Positions 1-8,894 of a DNA stretch of 64,000 nt are shown piece after piece (position 1 is the first letter of the stretch; the number at the start of each line of letters is the position of its first letter). The notes below the pieces were generated by a model that searched no databases, was not told where the DNA came from, and saw only the letters and a program-made list of their open reading frames with translations. Both the position numbers and the translations under genes were made by a program. The stretch covers positions 42,604 to 106,603 of the forward strand of contig NZ_JANFAU010000014.1 in NCBI RefSeq assembly GCF_026130605.1. Direction: 5' to 3'. Source of the DNA: Sphingomonas lycopersici. Lineage in GTDB: Bacteria; Pseudomonadota; Alphaproteobacteria; Sphingomonadales; Sphingomonadaceae.

Positions 1-2
1 AG

Positions 3-104
3 CCGATCAGCCTGGGGCGGCTGGAGGCGCGGCCGATCGCGACGATGACGGTCGAGGCGCAGGAACAGCATGAGCGCCAGGAAAAGGTCTCGCGCGAAGA
101 TTGA
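3..104 (+). CDS. C-terminal end of an unidentified upstream gene (partial)
   Basis: An open frame enters from the left edge and ends in TGA after 33 codons. The visible residues are charged and Gln/Glu-rich near the end, with no stop before the terminal TGA and high-GC codon use like the neighbouring genes. Too little is present to assign a family. It lies about 60 nt before the PilZ gene on the same strand, so the two may be cotranscribed. It could also be a chance open frame, which is common in DNA of this composition. Confidence 0.4.
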   Translation, partial: PISLGRLEARPIATMTVEAQEQHERQEKVSRED

Positions 105-163
105 ACGCGCGATAGTGAGCGTGTTTGCAATTCCGCAAGATTTGGCGACGTATTGACGTGACG

Positions 164-493
164 ATGAAGCATTTCGGCAAGAATGTCTTTGCCGACGCGA
201 AACCCGCGGACGGCAGCCGGCGAGGGCGCGAGAGCGTCCACGTCGCCGCCCGTCTGCGCATCGTCGGTGCTGCGAGCGCGATGAAGGTCGGCATCCGTAA
301 CGTTTCGGCAGGCGGGCTGATGGCCGAGCTGCCGCGCGCGATCGCCCCCGATGCAGCGATCGAGGTCGAGCTGGCCGGGATCGGCTGGGTCTCCGGCCGC
401 GTCGCGTGGCAGACCGCGGGGCGCGTCGGCGTCGCCTTCGATCAGGAAATCGATCCGGTGCAACTGGTCGCGGAAGAGGCCGGCGGGAAGTAA
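164..493 (+). CDS. PilZ domain protein (probable c-di-GMP binding)
   Basis: A 109-residue cytoplasmic protein that is essentially a single PilZ domain. The two PilZ signature elements are visible: an arginine-rich RRGRESV stretch at residues 19-25 and an NVSAGG box at 46-51 matching (D/N)xSxxG, followed by beta-strand-like segments ending in VGVAF. PilZ domains bind cyclic di-GMP and act as small effectors in motility, polysaccharide or cell-cycle control; the target here is unknown. The ATG chosen opens the conserved part; a TTG 39 nt upstream would add 13 residues without homology. The family assignment is good; ligand binding is inferred from the intact motifs. Confidence 0.8.
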   Translation: MKHFGKNVFADAKPADGSRRGRESVHVAARLRIVGAASAMKVGIRNVSAGGLMAELPRAIAPDAAIEVELAGIGWVSGRVAWQTAGRVGVAFDQEIDPVQLVAEEAGGK

Positions 494-564
494 CGCCGCG
501 CCGCGCGACGTGCCGAGCTTACGCTAACCCCTCTCCGTTCGTGCGAATGGGTTATTGCGCTCAC

Positions 565-1815
565 TCAGCCCGCCAGTTCACCCAAATCCAGCGCATCGAG
601 CAGCACGCCCGGCGCCGCCTCGATCCGTGCGATCAGCGCCGGATCGTCGATCGCATCGGCGGCGATCTTTTCCGGCCAGTGCGCCTCGATCACCGCCGCG
701 ATCCGGTCGAGCTTTGCCGAGTCGACCAGGAAACGCGGGTCGACGGTCGCCGGATCGGCCACCACGCGCAGCCGCAGACATGCCGGCCCACCGCCATTGG
801 CCATCGATTCGCGCACATCGACCACCTCGATTGCGCGGATCGGGCCGTTGCCCGCGACATGTTCCTGCAGCCAGCCCCATACCCGCGGATTGTCACGCGC
901 TTCGCCCGGGACGATCAGCGTCTGCCCGCCCGACGGCGGGGTGACGAGCTGCGCGTTGAACAGATAGGATTGGATCGCATCGGCAAGGCTGACGCGATCG
1001 GCCGGCACCTCGACGATCTCCACCTCGGGGATCGCCGCGCGGAGCCCGGCATAGAAAGTCGCCTTGTCGGCGAAGGCTTCCTCATGCGCGAACAGGGTGC
1101 GCTCGTTGGCGACCGCGACGACGTCGTTGTGGAACGCGCCGGCGGCGATCGCTGCGGGGGATTGCTCGACGAAAAAGGTGCGCGCCGGATCGAGCCGGTG
1201 CAGGCGCGCGATCGCCTCGCTCGCCTCGCGATGCTGGCGCGCCGGGAAGGGGCCGCCCGGCTCGCCATAGACGAAGATCTCGACCCCCGGCGCGGCATGA
1301 TCGGCGGCGATCCGCATATGATTGGCCGCGCCCTCGTCGCCGAACGGCGCCGGCACCGGGCCGTGCACCGCGAACGCCGGATGCGCGAAGGCGAGGCGGA
1401 GCTGCGCCAGCGTCTCGGGCCATTCGTGGCTGCGATGCGGCATGGTGACGAGGTTGGCGACGGTCAGGTGGCAGCGCGCGTCGTCGCTGTCCGCTGCCGG
1501 GGAAACGGTGGCGGCATTGGCCGCCCACATCGCGGAGGCGGAGAGCGCGCGGGCACGCAGATGCGGCGCGGCGCGTGCATAGTCGGTCGCCAGCGCGGCG
1601 AGCCAGCGATGATCGGGCCGCGGATGCGGGAGCAAGATCCCCTGCGTCAGCCCCAAAGCGAGGTTGGCGCGCATCTTGGCGATGCCCTGCAGCGCGGCGG
1701 CGCGTGGGTGGGCGACATGCCCGGCATTGCGCGTCGCGGCGAGGTTGCCGGGGCTGAGCCCGGCATAATTGTGGCTCGGCCCGACGAGGCCGTCGAAGTT
1801 GATCTCGCGGATCAT
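565..1815 (-). CDS. astB: N-succinylarginine dihydrolase (AstB)
   Basis: Second enzyme of the arginine succinyltransferase pathway: it converts N2-succinylarginine to N2-succinylornithine with release of two ammonia and CO2. The 416-residue protein opens with the characteristic INFDGLVGPSHNYAGLSPGN segment (residues 5-24). It keeps residues corresponding to the catalytic Glu/His/Cys set of this guanidine-modifying (pentein-fold) family: E161 in GDEGAANH, H229 in FHNDVV, and C346 in NGGGPACLRL. The start overlaps the stop of astA by 4 nt (ATGA), indicating translational coupling. It is slightly shorter than the E. coli enzyme (about 447 residues). Cytoplasmic. Identification is secure from the continuous family-like sequence. 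Confidence 0.96.
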   Translation of the reverse strand: MIREINFDGLVGPSHNYAGLSPGNLAATRNAGHVAHPRAAALQGIAKMRANLALGLTQGILLPHPRPDHRWLAALATDYARAAPHLRARALSASAMWAANAATVSPAADSDDARCHLTVANLVTMPHRSHEWPETLAQLRLAFAHPAFAVHGPVPAPFGDEGAANHMRIAADHAAPGVEIFVYGEPGGPFPARQHREASEAIARLHRLDPARTFFVEQSPAAIAAGAFHNDVVAVANERTLFAHEEAFADKATFYAGLRAAIPEVEIVEVPADRVSLADAIQSYLFNAQLVTPPSGGQTLIVPGEARDNPRVWGWLQEHVAGNGPIRAIEVVDVRESMANGGGPACLRLRVVADPATVDPRFLVDSAKLDRIAAVIEAHWPEKIAADAIDDPALIARIEAAPGVLLDALDLGELAG

Positions 1816-2828
1816 GTCCGCGCCATATAGGTGACCTTATCGTCTTCCCGCGCGCCGATCGCCTTGGCGCTGGCCGCATCGAGCACGATCGCCTCGGCCA
1901 CCTCGCGGACATTGCCGAGCGCGCAGCGGAAATCGGCCAGCGTGCCGCGCGCGACCAATGCGGGGGTGCCGCCCTCGCGGTCGATCGCGATCACCGCGCT
2001 CTCGCGCGCCTCGCGGATCGAGCGGACATTGTCGGTGCGCGCGGTCATCGTCGGGCCACCGTCGAAGATGTCGATATAATTTTCGAACGCGAACCCCTCA
2101 TTCTCCAGCATTCGCATCGCGGCACGGCCCGAGGGGTGGGGGAGGCCGATCGCGGCGCGCGCGCTTTCGGAGAGCATTGCGGTGTAGATCGGATGCTTGG
2201 GCATCAGATCGGCGATGAACTGGTGCCCGTGGATCGCATTATATTGATCCGCATCCTGGAAGTTCATCCCGAAGAAGCGCCCGGCGAGCCCGTCCCAGAA
2301 GGGCGATCCACCGGCCTCGTCGATGATCCCGCGCAATTCGGCGAGGATGCGATCGGCGAAGCGCCGACGGTGCATCTTGATGAAGAGGTAGCGGCTGCGC
2401 GCGAGCAGCATCCCGAGCCCGCCGGCGCGCTCGCCGGGGTGGAGGAACAGCCCGCCGACCTCGCTCGATCCCTCCAGATCGGTGGTCAGCGACAGCATTT
2501 CGGCGCGGAAAGTGCGGCCGAGCTGGTCGCTATGCTGGGTCAGCGTGCTGAGCCGATAGCTGTAGAAAGGGTGGCGCTGCCCGACCTGGGTGAACAGCTG
2601 GCAGGTGCCGCGCACTTCCCCGGTCTCGGTATTCTCGAGGATCAGCACGAAGGCTTCGTCGTCGAGCGCGCCTTCGGTGCGGGCGAAGGCATTGCTGCTG
2701 CGTTCGAGCTTGGCCTTCAGCGCGCGGCGGTCAGCCGGCAGGTTGGTGAAGCCGCCCCCGGTCAGCTTGGCCATTTCGTAGAGATGCGGCAGATCGGCCT
2801 CGCTGGCCGCGCGGATGACGAAGGTCAC
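1812..2828 (-). CDS. astA: Arginine N-succinyltransferase (AstA)
   Basis: Transfers succinyl from succinyl-CoA to the alpha-amino group of arginine, the committing step of the AST pathway. It is 338 residues, the usual length. Typical AstA segments are visible: an N-terminal VIRAASEADLPHLYEMAKLT, a central SEVGGLFLHPGERAGGLGML, and FFGMNFQDAD. I chose the GTG that overlaps the stop of the upstream M20 hydrolase gene (GTGA), because the frame upstream of it has no AstA-like sequence and lies antisense to that gene. It is the middle gene of a three-gene operon. AstC, AstD and AstE are not in this window. Confidence 0.95.
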   Translation of the reverse strand: MTFVIRAASEADLPHLYEMAKLTGGGFTNLPADRRALKAKLERSSNAFARTEGALDDEAFVLILENTETGEVRGTCQLFTQVGQRHPFYSYRLSTLTQHSDQLGRTFRAEMLSLTTDLEGSSEVGGLFLHPGERAGGLGMLLARSRYLFIKMHRRRFADRILAELRGIIDEAGGSPFWDGLAGRFFGMNFQDADQYNAIHGHQFIADLMPKHPIYTAMLSESARAAIGLPHPSGRAAMRMLENEGFAFENYIDIFDGGPTMTARTDNVRSIREARESAVIAIDREGGTPALVARGTLADFRCALGNVREVAEAIVLDAASAKAIGAREDDKVTYMART

Positions 2829-4024
2829 AGCCGGCCCTCCGCGATGCGCAACATGGTGACGGCGGAGAGCGCGGCGCGCTCCGGCAGGCTGTCGACGATC
2901 AAAAATTCCTCCCCCGAATGGATTGCTCCGCCGCGCGCGCCCATCGTGTCCACCACCGGGACGCCGCACGCCGCGATATTGTTGCCGTCGCACACCCCGC
3001 CGGTCGCGCGCCACGCGATCGTCAGGCCGAGATCGCTGCCGGCATCGCGCACCAGCCCGAACAGCCGCTCGGCGCCCGGGTCGATCGGCTTGGGCGGGCG
3101 GTTGAACCCGCCGTGGATCTCGACATGCACGTCATGCGCCGCGGCGACCTCTGCCACCGCGGCATCGATCGCGGCGCGGGCGCGGTCGATCTCGGCCTGC
3201 GCGGCAGGGCGGAAATTGACGCGGAGCACCGCCAGATCGGGGACGACATTGTTCGGCCCGCCGCCGTCGACCCGCGCCGGATTGACCGCGAGGCTCGGCG
3301 AGCGCGCGGCGGCGAGCCGCAACGCGATATCCGCCGCCGCGACGATCGCGTTGCGTCCGTCTTCCGGGTTGCGCCCGGCATGCGCGGCGCGGCCGCGGAC
3401 GACGATCGAGAAATTGCCGGTGCCGCCGCGCGCGCCGGCGAGCGTGCCGTCGGGCAAAGCGGGTTCGTAGGTCAGCGCCGCCTTCTTGCCGCGCGCCAGC
3501 GCGGCGATCAGCGCGGCGGAGGAGAAGGAGCCGGTTTCCTCGTCGGAATTGATCAGCACGTCATAGCCGATCGCGCTCCCCGTCGCCTCGACCCCTTCGA
3601 GCGCGGCGAGCATCACCGCGAGCCCGCCCTTCATGTCGGCGACGCCGGGGCCGTTGATCGTCCCGTCGGGGTGGTCGACGAGCGTCTGGAACGGGTGGTC
3701 GACCGGAAACACCGTGTCCATATGCCCGGTGAGCAGCAGCCGCAGCGGCGCTGCGGGACGGACCGCGAGGTGGAGGTGACGGCCATGCGCGATCGGCTCG
3801 ACCACGCCCGCCGCGGTGACGCGCTCCGCCGGCGCCGCGTCGACCAGCCGGACGTCGCCTGGCAGCCCGGCGAAGGCGTCGGCGAGCATCTCCGCCACCG
3901 TCGCCAGCCCGGCGATATTGCCGGTGCCGCTGTTGACCGCGGCCCATTGTCGCACCCGCGCGAGCATCGGCGAGGCCGCCGCCTGCTCGATCGCGATCCG
4001 TTCGTTCGCTGATATCCCCGTCAT
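2825..4024 (-). CDS. M20-family metallohydrolase (carboxypeptidase G2/ArgE-like), first gene of ast operon
   Basis: A 399-residue di-zinc amidohydrolase of peptidase family M20. Metal-binding and catalytic residues appear in the canonical order: H101 and D103 in GHMDTVFP, D130 in GVADMKGG, the E162-E163 pair in DEETGS, E187 in TYEPA, and H369 in AIHSGE. The dimerisation domain is present between the two catalytic halves (around RAAHAGRNPEDGRNAI). It overlaps astA by 4 nt, so it is made from the same message. The family removes acyl or aminoacyl groups from amino acids. Because it is tied to astA and astB, it may do the desuccinylation or deacylation step normally done by AstE, but that is inference. 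No signal peptide is obvious. Confidence 0.85.
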   Translation of the reverse strand: MTGISANERIAIEQAAASPMLARVRQWAAVNSGTGNIAGLATVAEMLADAFAGLPGDVRLVDAAPAERVTAAGVVEPIAHGRHLHLAVRPAAPLRLLLTGHMDTVFPVDHPFQTLVDHPDGTINGPGVADMKGGLAVMLAALEGVEATGSAIGYDVLINSDEETGSFSSAALIAALARGKKAALTYEPALPDGTLAGARGGTGNFSIVVRGRAAHAGRNPEDGRNAIVAAADIALRLAAARSPSLAVNPARVDGGGPNNVVPDLAVLRVNFRPAAQAEIDRARAAIDAAVAEVAAAHDVHVEIHGGFNRPPKPIDPGAERLFGLVRDAGSDLGLTIAWRATGGVCDGNNIAACGVPVVDTMGARGGAIHSGEEFLIVDSLPERAALSAVTMLRIAEGRL

Positions 4025-4097
4025 CCGCGAGTGGTAGCGCGGTTGAGGGGGTGGTGGGAAGGCGTCGAGGAAGCGATTATTCCGTTCCTCGCCTTAT

Positions 4098-4210
4098 CCT
4101 CCCCTCCCTTGAACAAGGAAGGGGTCGGGGGTGGGTTGGCCTGCGGGGGCACCGATCCGCGCGCCTCAAACCCACCCACCCCCAGCCCCTCCCTTCACAA
4201 GGGAGGGGAG
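4098..4210. repeat. Long intergenic palindrome, family A, copy 1
   Basis: Inverted arms of the form CTCCCCTCCCTTG...CAAGGGAGGGGAG flank a loop in which a GGGGGTGGGTT-like arm pairs with ACCCACCCCC. It lies between the M20 hydrolase start and the DUF481 gene stop. A second copy with the same arms and overall size is found at 10451-10564, so this is a dispersed REP/MITE-like element, not a gene-specific terminator. Confidence 0.75.
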
Positions 4211-4233
4211 TAAAAAGAGAAGGGCGGAGGGGA

Positions 4234-5169
4234 TCAGAACGTATAGACCAGCGACGCCCGGCTGGTGGTGTCGGTGGTGCGGCGCCCGGCGGGCGGGGTG
4301 CTTTCATATTGCACGACATAGGAAAGCTGCGCGGAGAGCGGCCCGACGACGCGCGCGGCGAGCGCGGTCGTCCCGCTGACGGTGGAATTATACCGTTCGA
4401 GATAGGCCGAGGCGACCTGCGTCAGCTTGAGCCCGGGGGTGAATTTCCACGCGAAATCGAGGCTGCCGCGCGCCGCGAGGCTGCTCTGCGTCGTCGCGTC
4501 GGTGAAGGCGGTGTAGCGATAGGCCGGCCCGAGCTCGAGATCGAGCTTCATCGCCGGGGTCTGGATCGCGCTGTAGCCGGCGCCGATCGAGGTCGAATAA
4601 CGCTGGTCGTACCCGAGGAAGCGATCGGACTCGAATTGCCCCGCGCCATAGATGTAGCGGCGCGAATCGATCTTATAATTGGGTTCGTAGCTGGCGAGAT
4701 AATGTTCGCGCGTCGTCACCCCGAGGCTGCGCTGGTAATCGGCCTGCAGCCGTACCTTGTGGCGCCATTCCAGCCCCTCGCGAGTCAGATCGAGCACGCC
4801 GGTCGCGCCGACCGTTTCGCTGTTGCCGGTGGTGAGATAGCCGCCGAGCTCGGCACGCCCGCGCCACAGGTTGAACACCCCCGCCTCGCGCACGCGGGTA
4901 TCGTTCGCGCGCTTGCGCTCGGCGCGCCAGGTTTCCGCGATCCGCGCCACCGCGTCGCCGCTCGCCGGATCGGCGGTGCGGGCATATTTGACGATCGTGG
5001 AGACTTCGCCGTCGTTGCCCGAGGCGATCGCCGCTTCCAGCATCGCGCGGATCGGGGCGGGGACCGCGACTTCCTCCTGCTCGTGCGGTTTGTCGTCCGT
5101 CGTCGCCGCGGCCGCGGCGGGAACGGTGGTGGCAAGCAGCAGCGGTAGGGCAAATAGGGGCGCGCGCAT
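4234..5169 (-). CDS. DUF481-family outer-membrane beta-barrel protein
   Basis: A 311-residue exported protein with an N-terminal signal peptide (MRAPLFALPLLLATTVPAAAA). A charged helical linker (residues about 25-95) comes next, and then a DUF481 (YdiY-like) domain built of alternating beta strands, beginning around LGGYLTTGNSETVGATG. The chain ends in ASLVYTF; the terminal aromatic residue is the usual recognition signal for BAM-mediated outer-membrane assembly. DUF481 proteins are described as salt-induced or general outer-membrane proteins with no agreed biochemical role. It stands alone, with a repeat element downstream and rppH upstream on the same strand. Family call good; function unknown. 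Confidence 0.85.
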   Translation of the reverse strand: MRAPLFALPLLLATTVPAAAAATTDDKPHEQEEVAVPAPIRAMLEAAIASGNDGEVSTIVKYARTADPASGDAVARIAETWRAERKRANDTRVREAGVFNLWRGRAELGGYLTTGNSETVGATGVLDLTREGLEWRHKVRLQADYQRSLGVTTREHYLASYEPNYKIDSRRYIYGAGQFESDRFLGYDQRYSTSIGAGYSAIQTPAMKLDLELGPAYRYTAFTDATTQSSLAARGSLDFAWKFTPGLKLTQVASAYLERYNSTVSGTTALAARVVGPLSAQLSYVVQYESTPPAGRRTTDTTSRASLVYTF

Positions 5170-5237
5170 CGGGGGAATACTAACGTTGTTTGTGGCGATT
5201 TTGCGGGTGGATCGGCGGGGTCGCGGCGGGTTGTTGC

Positions 5238-5717
5238 TCAGCCGAGGTGATCGGCGAAGGCACGCAATATCTGCTCATAGAGCGCGCGTTTGAACGGCAC
5301 GATCATCTCGGGCAGGTCGGCGGGATCGGCCCAGCGCCACGCGCGGAATTCGGGATGCGGGGTGGCGATGTCGATGTCACTGTCCGCACCGGTGAAGCGG
5401 AACAGGAACCAGCGCTGGCGCTGGCCGCGATATTTGCCCTTCCACACCTTGCCGATCAGTTCGGCGGGCAGATCGTAGGTCAGCTCCTCGGGCGCCTCGG
5501 CGACGAATTCGAGATGCTCGGGGGCGACGCCGGTTTCCTCGCCCAGCTCGCGGATCGCGGCGGCGCGCGCATCCTCACCGGGATCGATCCCGCCCTGCGG
5601 CATCTGCCACGCTTCGAGCACATTATCGATCCGCTGCCCGACGAACACGCGGCGCTCGCGGTTGATCATCATCGCGCCGGCGCACGGGCGATAGGGGAGG
5701 GAGGAAGGGCTGGTCAT
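5238..5717 (-). CDS. rppH: RNA pyrophosphohydrolase (Nudix, RppH)
   Basis: Removes pyrophosphate from the 5' triphosphate end of transcripts and so starts 5'-end-dependent mRNA decay; orthologues in alphaproteobacteria are also annotated as dinucleoside polyphosphate hydrolases. 159 residues, the normal size. It begins with LPYRPCAGAMMINRE (RppH/NudH-type N-terminus) and contains EAWQMPQGGID and a full Nudix box, GX5EX7REXXEEXG, from G43 through E60-E61. The start is the ATG directly before SSLPYRPC; the longer open frame upstream is antisense to the neighbouring esterase gene. Intergenic palindromes separate it from the esterase. Confidence 0.95.
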   Translation of the reverse strand: MTSPSSLPYRPCAGAMMINRERRVFVGQRIDNVLEAWQMPQGGIDPGEDARAAAIRELGEETGVAPEHLEFVAEAPEELTYDLPAELIGKVWKGKYRGQRQRWFLFRFTGADSDIDIATPHPEFRAWRWADPADLPEMIVPFKRALYEQILRAFADHLG

Positions 5718-5786
5718 GACGCAGCAACCGCTATCCGATGCGATGCGATGCGACCAGCCCTCAACGGGCGCCACCACGCCCCTTTC

Positions 5787-5840
5787 GTGCTCCCGCGAAG
5801 GCGGAAGCCCAGCCTGTGTCCCCGCCTTCGCGGGGACACA
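5787..5840. repeat. Intergenic palindrome, family B (CCCGCGAAGGCGG type)
   Basis: Arms GTGCTCCCGCGAAGGCGG and CCCGCCTTCGCGGGGACAC face each other across a short spacer and would form a strong hairpin. The same arms recur at 44451-44509, and a shorter relative lies at 14997-15020. Typical REP-like element; position between the rppH and esterase genes. Confidence 0.75.
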
Positions 5841-5857
5841 GGGCTCGGGATGAAGAG

Positions 5858-6814
5858 TTACGCCGCGCGCGCTTCTCCGATCGCCTGTTTCAGCACCGCG
5901 AGATAGCCCGCGACATCGGCAGCCGCAGAAGGGATCGCCTGGCGCAGCGTGACGAAGCCGTGGATATTGCCCTTCGCCTCGCGCAGCGTCACCGGCACCC
6001 CGGCGAGCGCCAGCGCGGCGGCATAAGCGCGGCCCTGATCGCGGATCGGATCGAGGCTGGCGGTGACGATCACCGCCGGCGGCAGCCCGGCGAGGTCGCC
6101 CGCCAGCGGCGAGCCCTTCACATGCAGCACATCGGCCGCATAATGGTCGCCGAACCAGATCATCCCGTCGCGGGTCAGCAGATAGCCGTCGGCGAAATCG
6201 TTGAACGAGGGATATTCCTTGCTCATGTCCGCCGCCGGATAGATCGGCGCCTGGACGATCACCGGCACCGCGGCGGGGGCGTCGCGCAAGGTCATCGCGG
6301 TGACGATCGTCAGATTGCCGCCCGCGCTGTCCCCCGCGAGCACCAGCCCGGTCGCCTCGCGTCCGAGGTCTGCCGGGTTGCCGGCGATCCAGCGCGCCGC
6401 CGCCTCGCAATCGTCGGGCGCGGCGGGCCACGGCGCCTCGGGGGCGAGGCGATAGTCGATCGACACCACCGGCAGATCGAGCTGGCGCGCCATTTCGGCG
6501 GTGAAGCTCGCATGCGTGTCGATATCGCCGATCACGAAGCCGCCGCCGTGGTAGAATACCACCACCGGCCCCGGCCCACGCGTCGCGCGCGCGTCGAATA
6601 GCCGCGCCCTGATCGTCCCGCCGGGGCCGGGGATCGCGAGATCCTTGATCACCGCCAGTTCGCCGACCGGCGGATCGGCGATGTCCTTCATCGCCAGATA
6701 AACGGCGCGCGCCTCGGCCGGCTGCTGCTCGTGCATCTTCGGCCCCGGTACGTTGTTGAGATAATCGAGAAAGGCGCGCACGTCCGGGCGGACATAGGGG
6801 CCGGTGGTGGTCAT
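5858..6814 (-). CDS. Alpha/beta hydrolase, hormone-sensitive-lipase (HSL) family esterase
   Basis: A 318-residue cytoplasmic carboxylesterase. The HSL-family oxyanion-hole motif HGGG is at residues 89-92, the nucleophile Ser163 sits in GDSAGG (161-166), and the acid and base appear in the ASLDPIRDQG and GNIHGF segments near the C-terminus. The MDTHASF and DYRLAPE regions typical of the family (here DIDTHASF and DYRLAPEAPW) are intact. Such enzymes hydrolyse short-chain acyl esters. I start at the ATG before TTTGPYVRPD, because the upstream in-frame extension is not family-like. It is divergent from korA, with about 180 nt between them. Confidence 0.88.
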   Translation of the reverse strand: MTTTGPYVRPDVRAFLDYLNNVPGPKMHEQQPAEARAVYLAMKDIADPPVGELAVIKDLAIPGPGGTIRARLFDARATRGPGPVVVFYHGGGFVIGDIDTHASFTAEMARQLDLPVVSIDYRLAPEAPWPAAPDDCEAAARWIAGNPADLGREATGLVLAGDSAGGNLTIVTAMTLRDAPAAVPVIVQAPIYPAADMSKEYPSFNDFADGYLLTRDGMIWFGDHYAADVLHVKGSPLAGDLAGLPPAVIVTASLDPIRDQGRAYAAALALAGVPVTLREAKGNIHGFVTLRQAIPSAAADVAGYLAVLKQAIGEARAA

Positions 6815-6900
6815 CGCGTCGTCTCTCCATTCAGGTTCGTTTTTGCAACGCGATCCTGCAGCATAAGATGTGCTGCGTCCACATGCGCCGATAGCGCGTC

Positions 6901-6928
6901 TTGTCATGCCGCCATATCATTCTACGTT
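6901..6928 (+). promoter_or_regulatory. Possible sigma-70-type promoter for korAB
   Basis: TTGTCA is followed after 16 nt by TACGTT, about 70 nt before the korA start and in the gap between divergent genes. This is a fair match to -35/-10 boxes. It is a visual match only and has not been scored. Confidence 0.3.
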
Positions 6929-6997
6929 GGATCATGGAGAAATGAGGGCGTAAAGGCCCTCCGCACGCGAAACCGAAGTCCGACAGGAAATTGCCGC

Positions 6998-8866
6998 ATG
7001 GCGACCGCCGTCCACCAACTGCCCCCTGAAGAAACATCCGATCGTCCCCCGGCTGAGTCGGTCGTCGTCCGCTTTGCCGGCGACTCGGGCGACGGGATGC
7101 AATTGACCGGGGGGCAATTCACGCTCTCCACCGCGCTGGCCGGCAACGACCTTGCGACCTTCCCCGATTTCCCGGCCGAAATCCGCGCGCCGCAGGGCAC
7201 GCTGTTCGGCGTCTCGGCGTTCCAGATCAATTTCGGGTCGAGCGAGATCGATACCGCGGGCGACGAGCCCGACGTGCTCGTCGCGATGAACCCGGCGGCG
7301 CTCAAGACCAACCTCGGGTCCCTGAAGAAGGGCGGCCTCATCATCGCCGACGAGGGCGAGTTCAGCGAGCGCAACCTCGCCAAGGCGAAATACGACGCCA
7401 ATCCGCTCGAGGACGGCAGCCTCGCGCCGTGGCAGCTGATGAAGCTCAACATCTCGCAGCTCACGCTCGATGCGGTGAAGCCGTTCGGCCTTGGCAACAA
7501 GGAAGCGCTGCGCTGCAAGAACATGTGGACGCTCGGGCTCGCGCTGTGGATGTTCGACCGCGATCGCCAGCCGCTGATCGACTGGCTCAAGGCCAAGTTC
7601 GCCAAGGCGCCCGAACTCGCCGATGCCAATATCGCCGCGCTCAACGCCGGCCATGCCTATGGCGAGACCGCCGAACTCGCCGGGCCGATGAAGCAGCATC
7701 ATGTGCCCGCGGCGCCGGCCGAGCCGGGCCTGTACCGCACGATCACCGGCGCTGAATCGATCAGCCTCGGGCTCGTCGCGGGCGCGCAGCTCGCCAGCCT
7801 GCCGATGTTCTTCGGCGGCTATCCGATCACCCCGGCATCGGCGATCCTGCACCATCTGTCGCGGCTCAAGGAATTCGGCGTCACCACCTTCCAGGCGGAG
7901 GACGAGATCGCCGCGATCGCCAGCGCGATCGGCGCATCCTATGCCGGGCAGCTCGGCGTCACCTCGTCGTCGGGGCCGGGGATCGCGCTCAAGGGCGAGG
8001 CGATCGGGCTCGCGATCATGACCGAACTGCCGCTGGTGGTGGTCAATTCGCAGCGCGGCGGGCCGTCGACCGGCCTGCCCACCAAGACCGAGCAATCGGA
8101 TCTCTATCAGGCGGTCTACGGCCGCAACGGCGATGCGCCGATGCCGGTGATCGCGGCGCGCTCGGCCGCCGATTGCTTCGACGTGGCGATCGAGGCGTGC
8201 CGCATCGCGACGCAATATATGACTCCGGTGATGCTGCTCACCGACGGCTATATCGCCAATGCCGCCGAGCCGTGGAAGGTGCCCGACACCAGCGCCTACG
8301 AACCCTTCCCGGTGAAATTCCTCGAAGAAGCGCCGGCGACGGGCTTCCTTGCCTATGCGCGCGACGAAAAGGGCGCGCGGCCGTGGGTCAAGCCGGGGAC
8401 GCCGGGGCTGCTCCACCGCATCGGCGGGATCGAGAAGGCCGCGGGCACCGGCAACATCGATTACTCGCCCGCCAACCACCAATTGATGACCGAGGCGCGC
8501 CGCGACAAGGTGGCGGGGATCAAGGTCCCCGACCAGCAGGTCGAGGTCGGCGAGACCTCGGGCAAGCTCGCGGTGGTCGGCTGGGGTTCGACCTTCGGCC
8601 CGATCCACCAGGCGGTGCGCCGTGCGCGGCGTCGCGGGCTCGACGTGGCGCATATCCACCTGCGCCACATCTGGCCGATGCCGGCCAATCTCGGCACGTT
8701 GCTCAAGGGCTATGAGCGCATCCTCGTGCCGGAAATGAATACCGGGCAGCTCAAGACGGTGCTGCGCGACCAATATCTGGTCGACGCCAAGCCGCTCAAC
8801 AAAGTGTCCGGCCAACCCTTCCGCATCGCCGAGATCGAAGCGGCGATCGACCAGGCTTTGGCCTGA
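6998..8866 (+). CDS. korA: 2-oxoacid:acceptor oxidoreductase subunit alpha (KorA)
   Basis: Alpha subunit of a 2-oxoglutarate/2-oxoacid:ferredoxin oxidoreductase, which oxidatively decarboxylates a 2-oxoacid to its acyl-CoA and passes electrons to ferredoxin. The 622-residue protein is the fused gamma-alpha form. An N-terminal gamma domain begins RFAGDSGDGMQLTGGQF, and the pyrimidine-binding alpha domain begins around SISLGLVAGAQLASLPMFFGGYPITPAS and contains the TFQAEDEIAAIASAIGAS segment. The ATG chosen has GACAGGAAA 7-8 nt upstream; the longer open frame upstream covers the promoter region. korB follows after a 28-nt gap. Confidence 0.94.
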   Translation: MATAVHQLPPEETSDRPPAESVVVRFAGDSGDGMQLTGGQFTLSTALAGNDLATFPDFPAEIRAPQGTLFGVSAFQINFGSSEIDTAGDEPDVLVAMNPAALKTNLGSLKKGGLIIADEGEFSERNLAKAKYDANPLEDGSLAPWQLMKLNISQLTLDAVKPFGLGNKEALRCKNMWTLGLALWMFDRDRQPLIDWLKAKFAKAPELADANIAALNAGHAYGETAELAGPMKQHHVPAAPAEPGLYRTITGAESISLGLVAGAQLASLPMFFGGYPITPASAILHHLSRLKEFGVTTFQAEDEIAAIASAIGASYAGQLGVTSSSGPGIALKGEAIGLAIMTELPLVVVNSQRGGPSTGLPTKTEQSDLYQAVYGRNGDAPMPVIAARSAADCFDVAIEACRIATQYMTPVMLLTDGYIANAAEPWKVPDTSAYEPFPVKFLEEAPATGFLAYARDEKGARPWVKPGTPGLLHRIGGIEKAAGTGNIDYSPANHQLMTEARRDKVAGIKVPDQQVEVGETSGKLAVVGWGSTFGPIHQAVRRARRRGLDVAHIHLRHIWPMPANLGTLLKGYERILVPEMNTGQLKTVLRDQYLVDAKPLNKVSGQPFRIAEIEAAIDQALA

Positions 8867-8894
8867 GCGCGGACGGGATCGAAGGATCAAGACA

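Noticed and set aside
406..1830. A 474-codon plus-strand frame opposite astB
   Set aside because: astB on the other strand has complete catalytic residues and family sequence; the plus-strand translation is Arg-rich noise.
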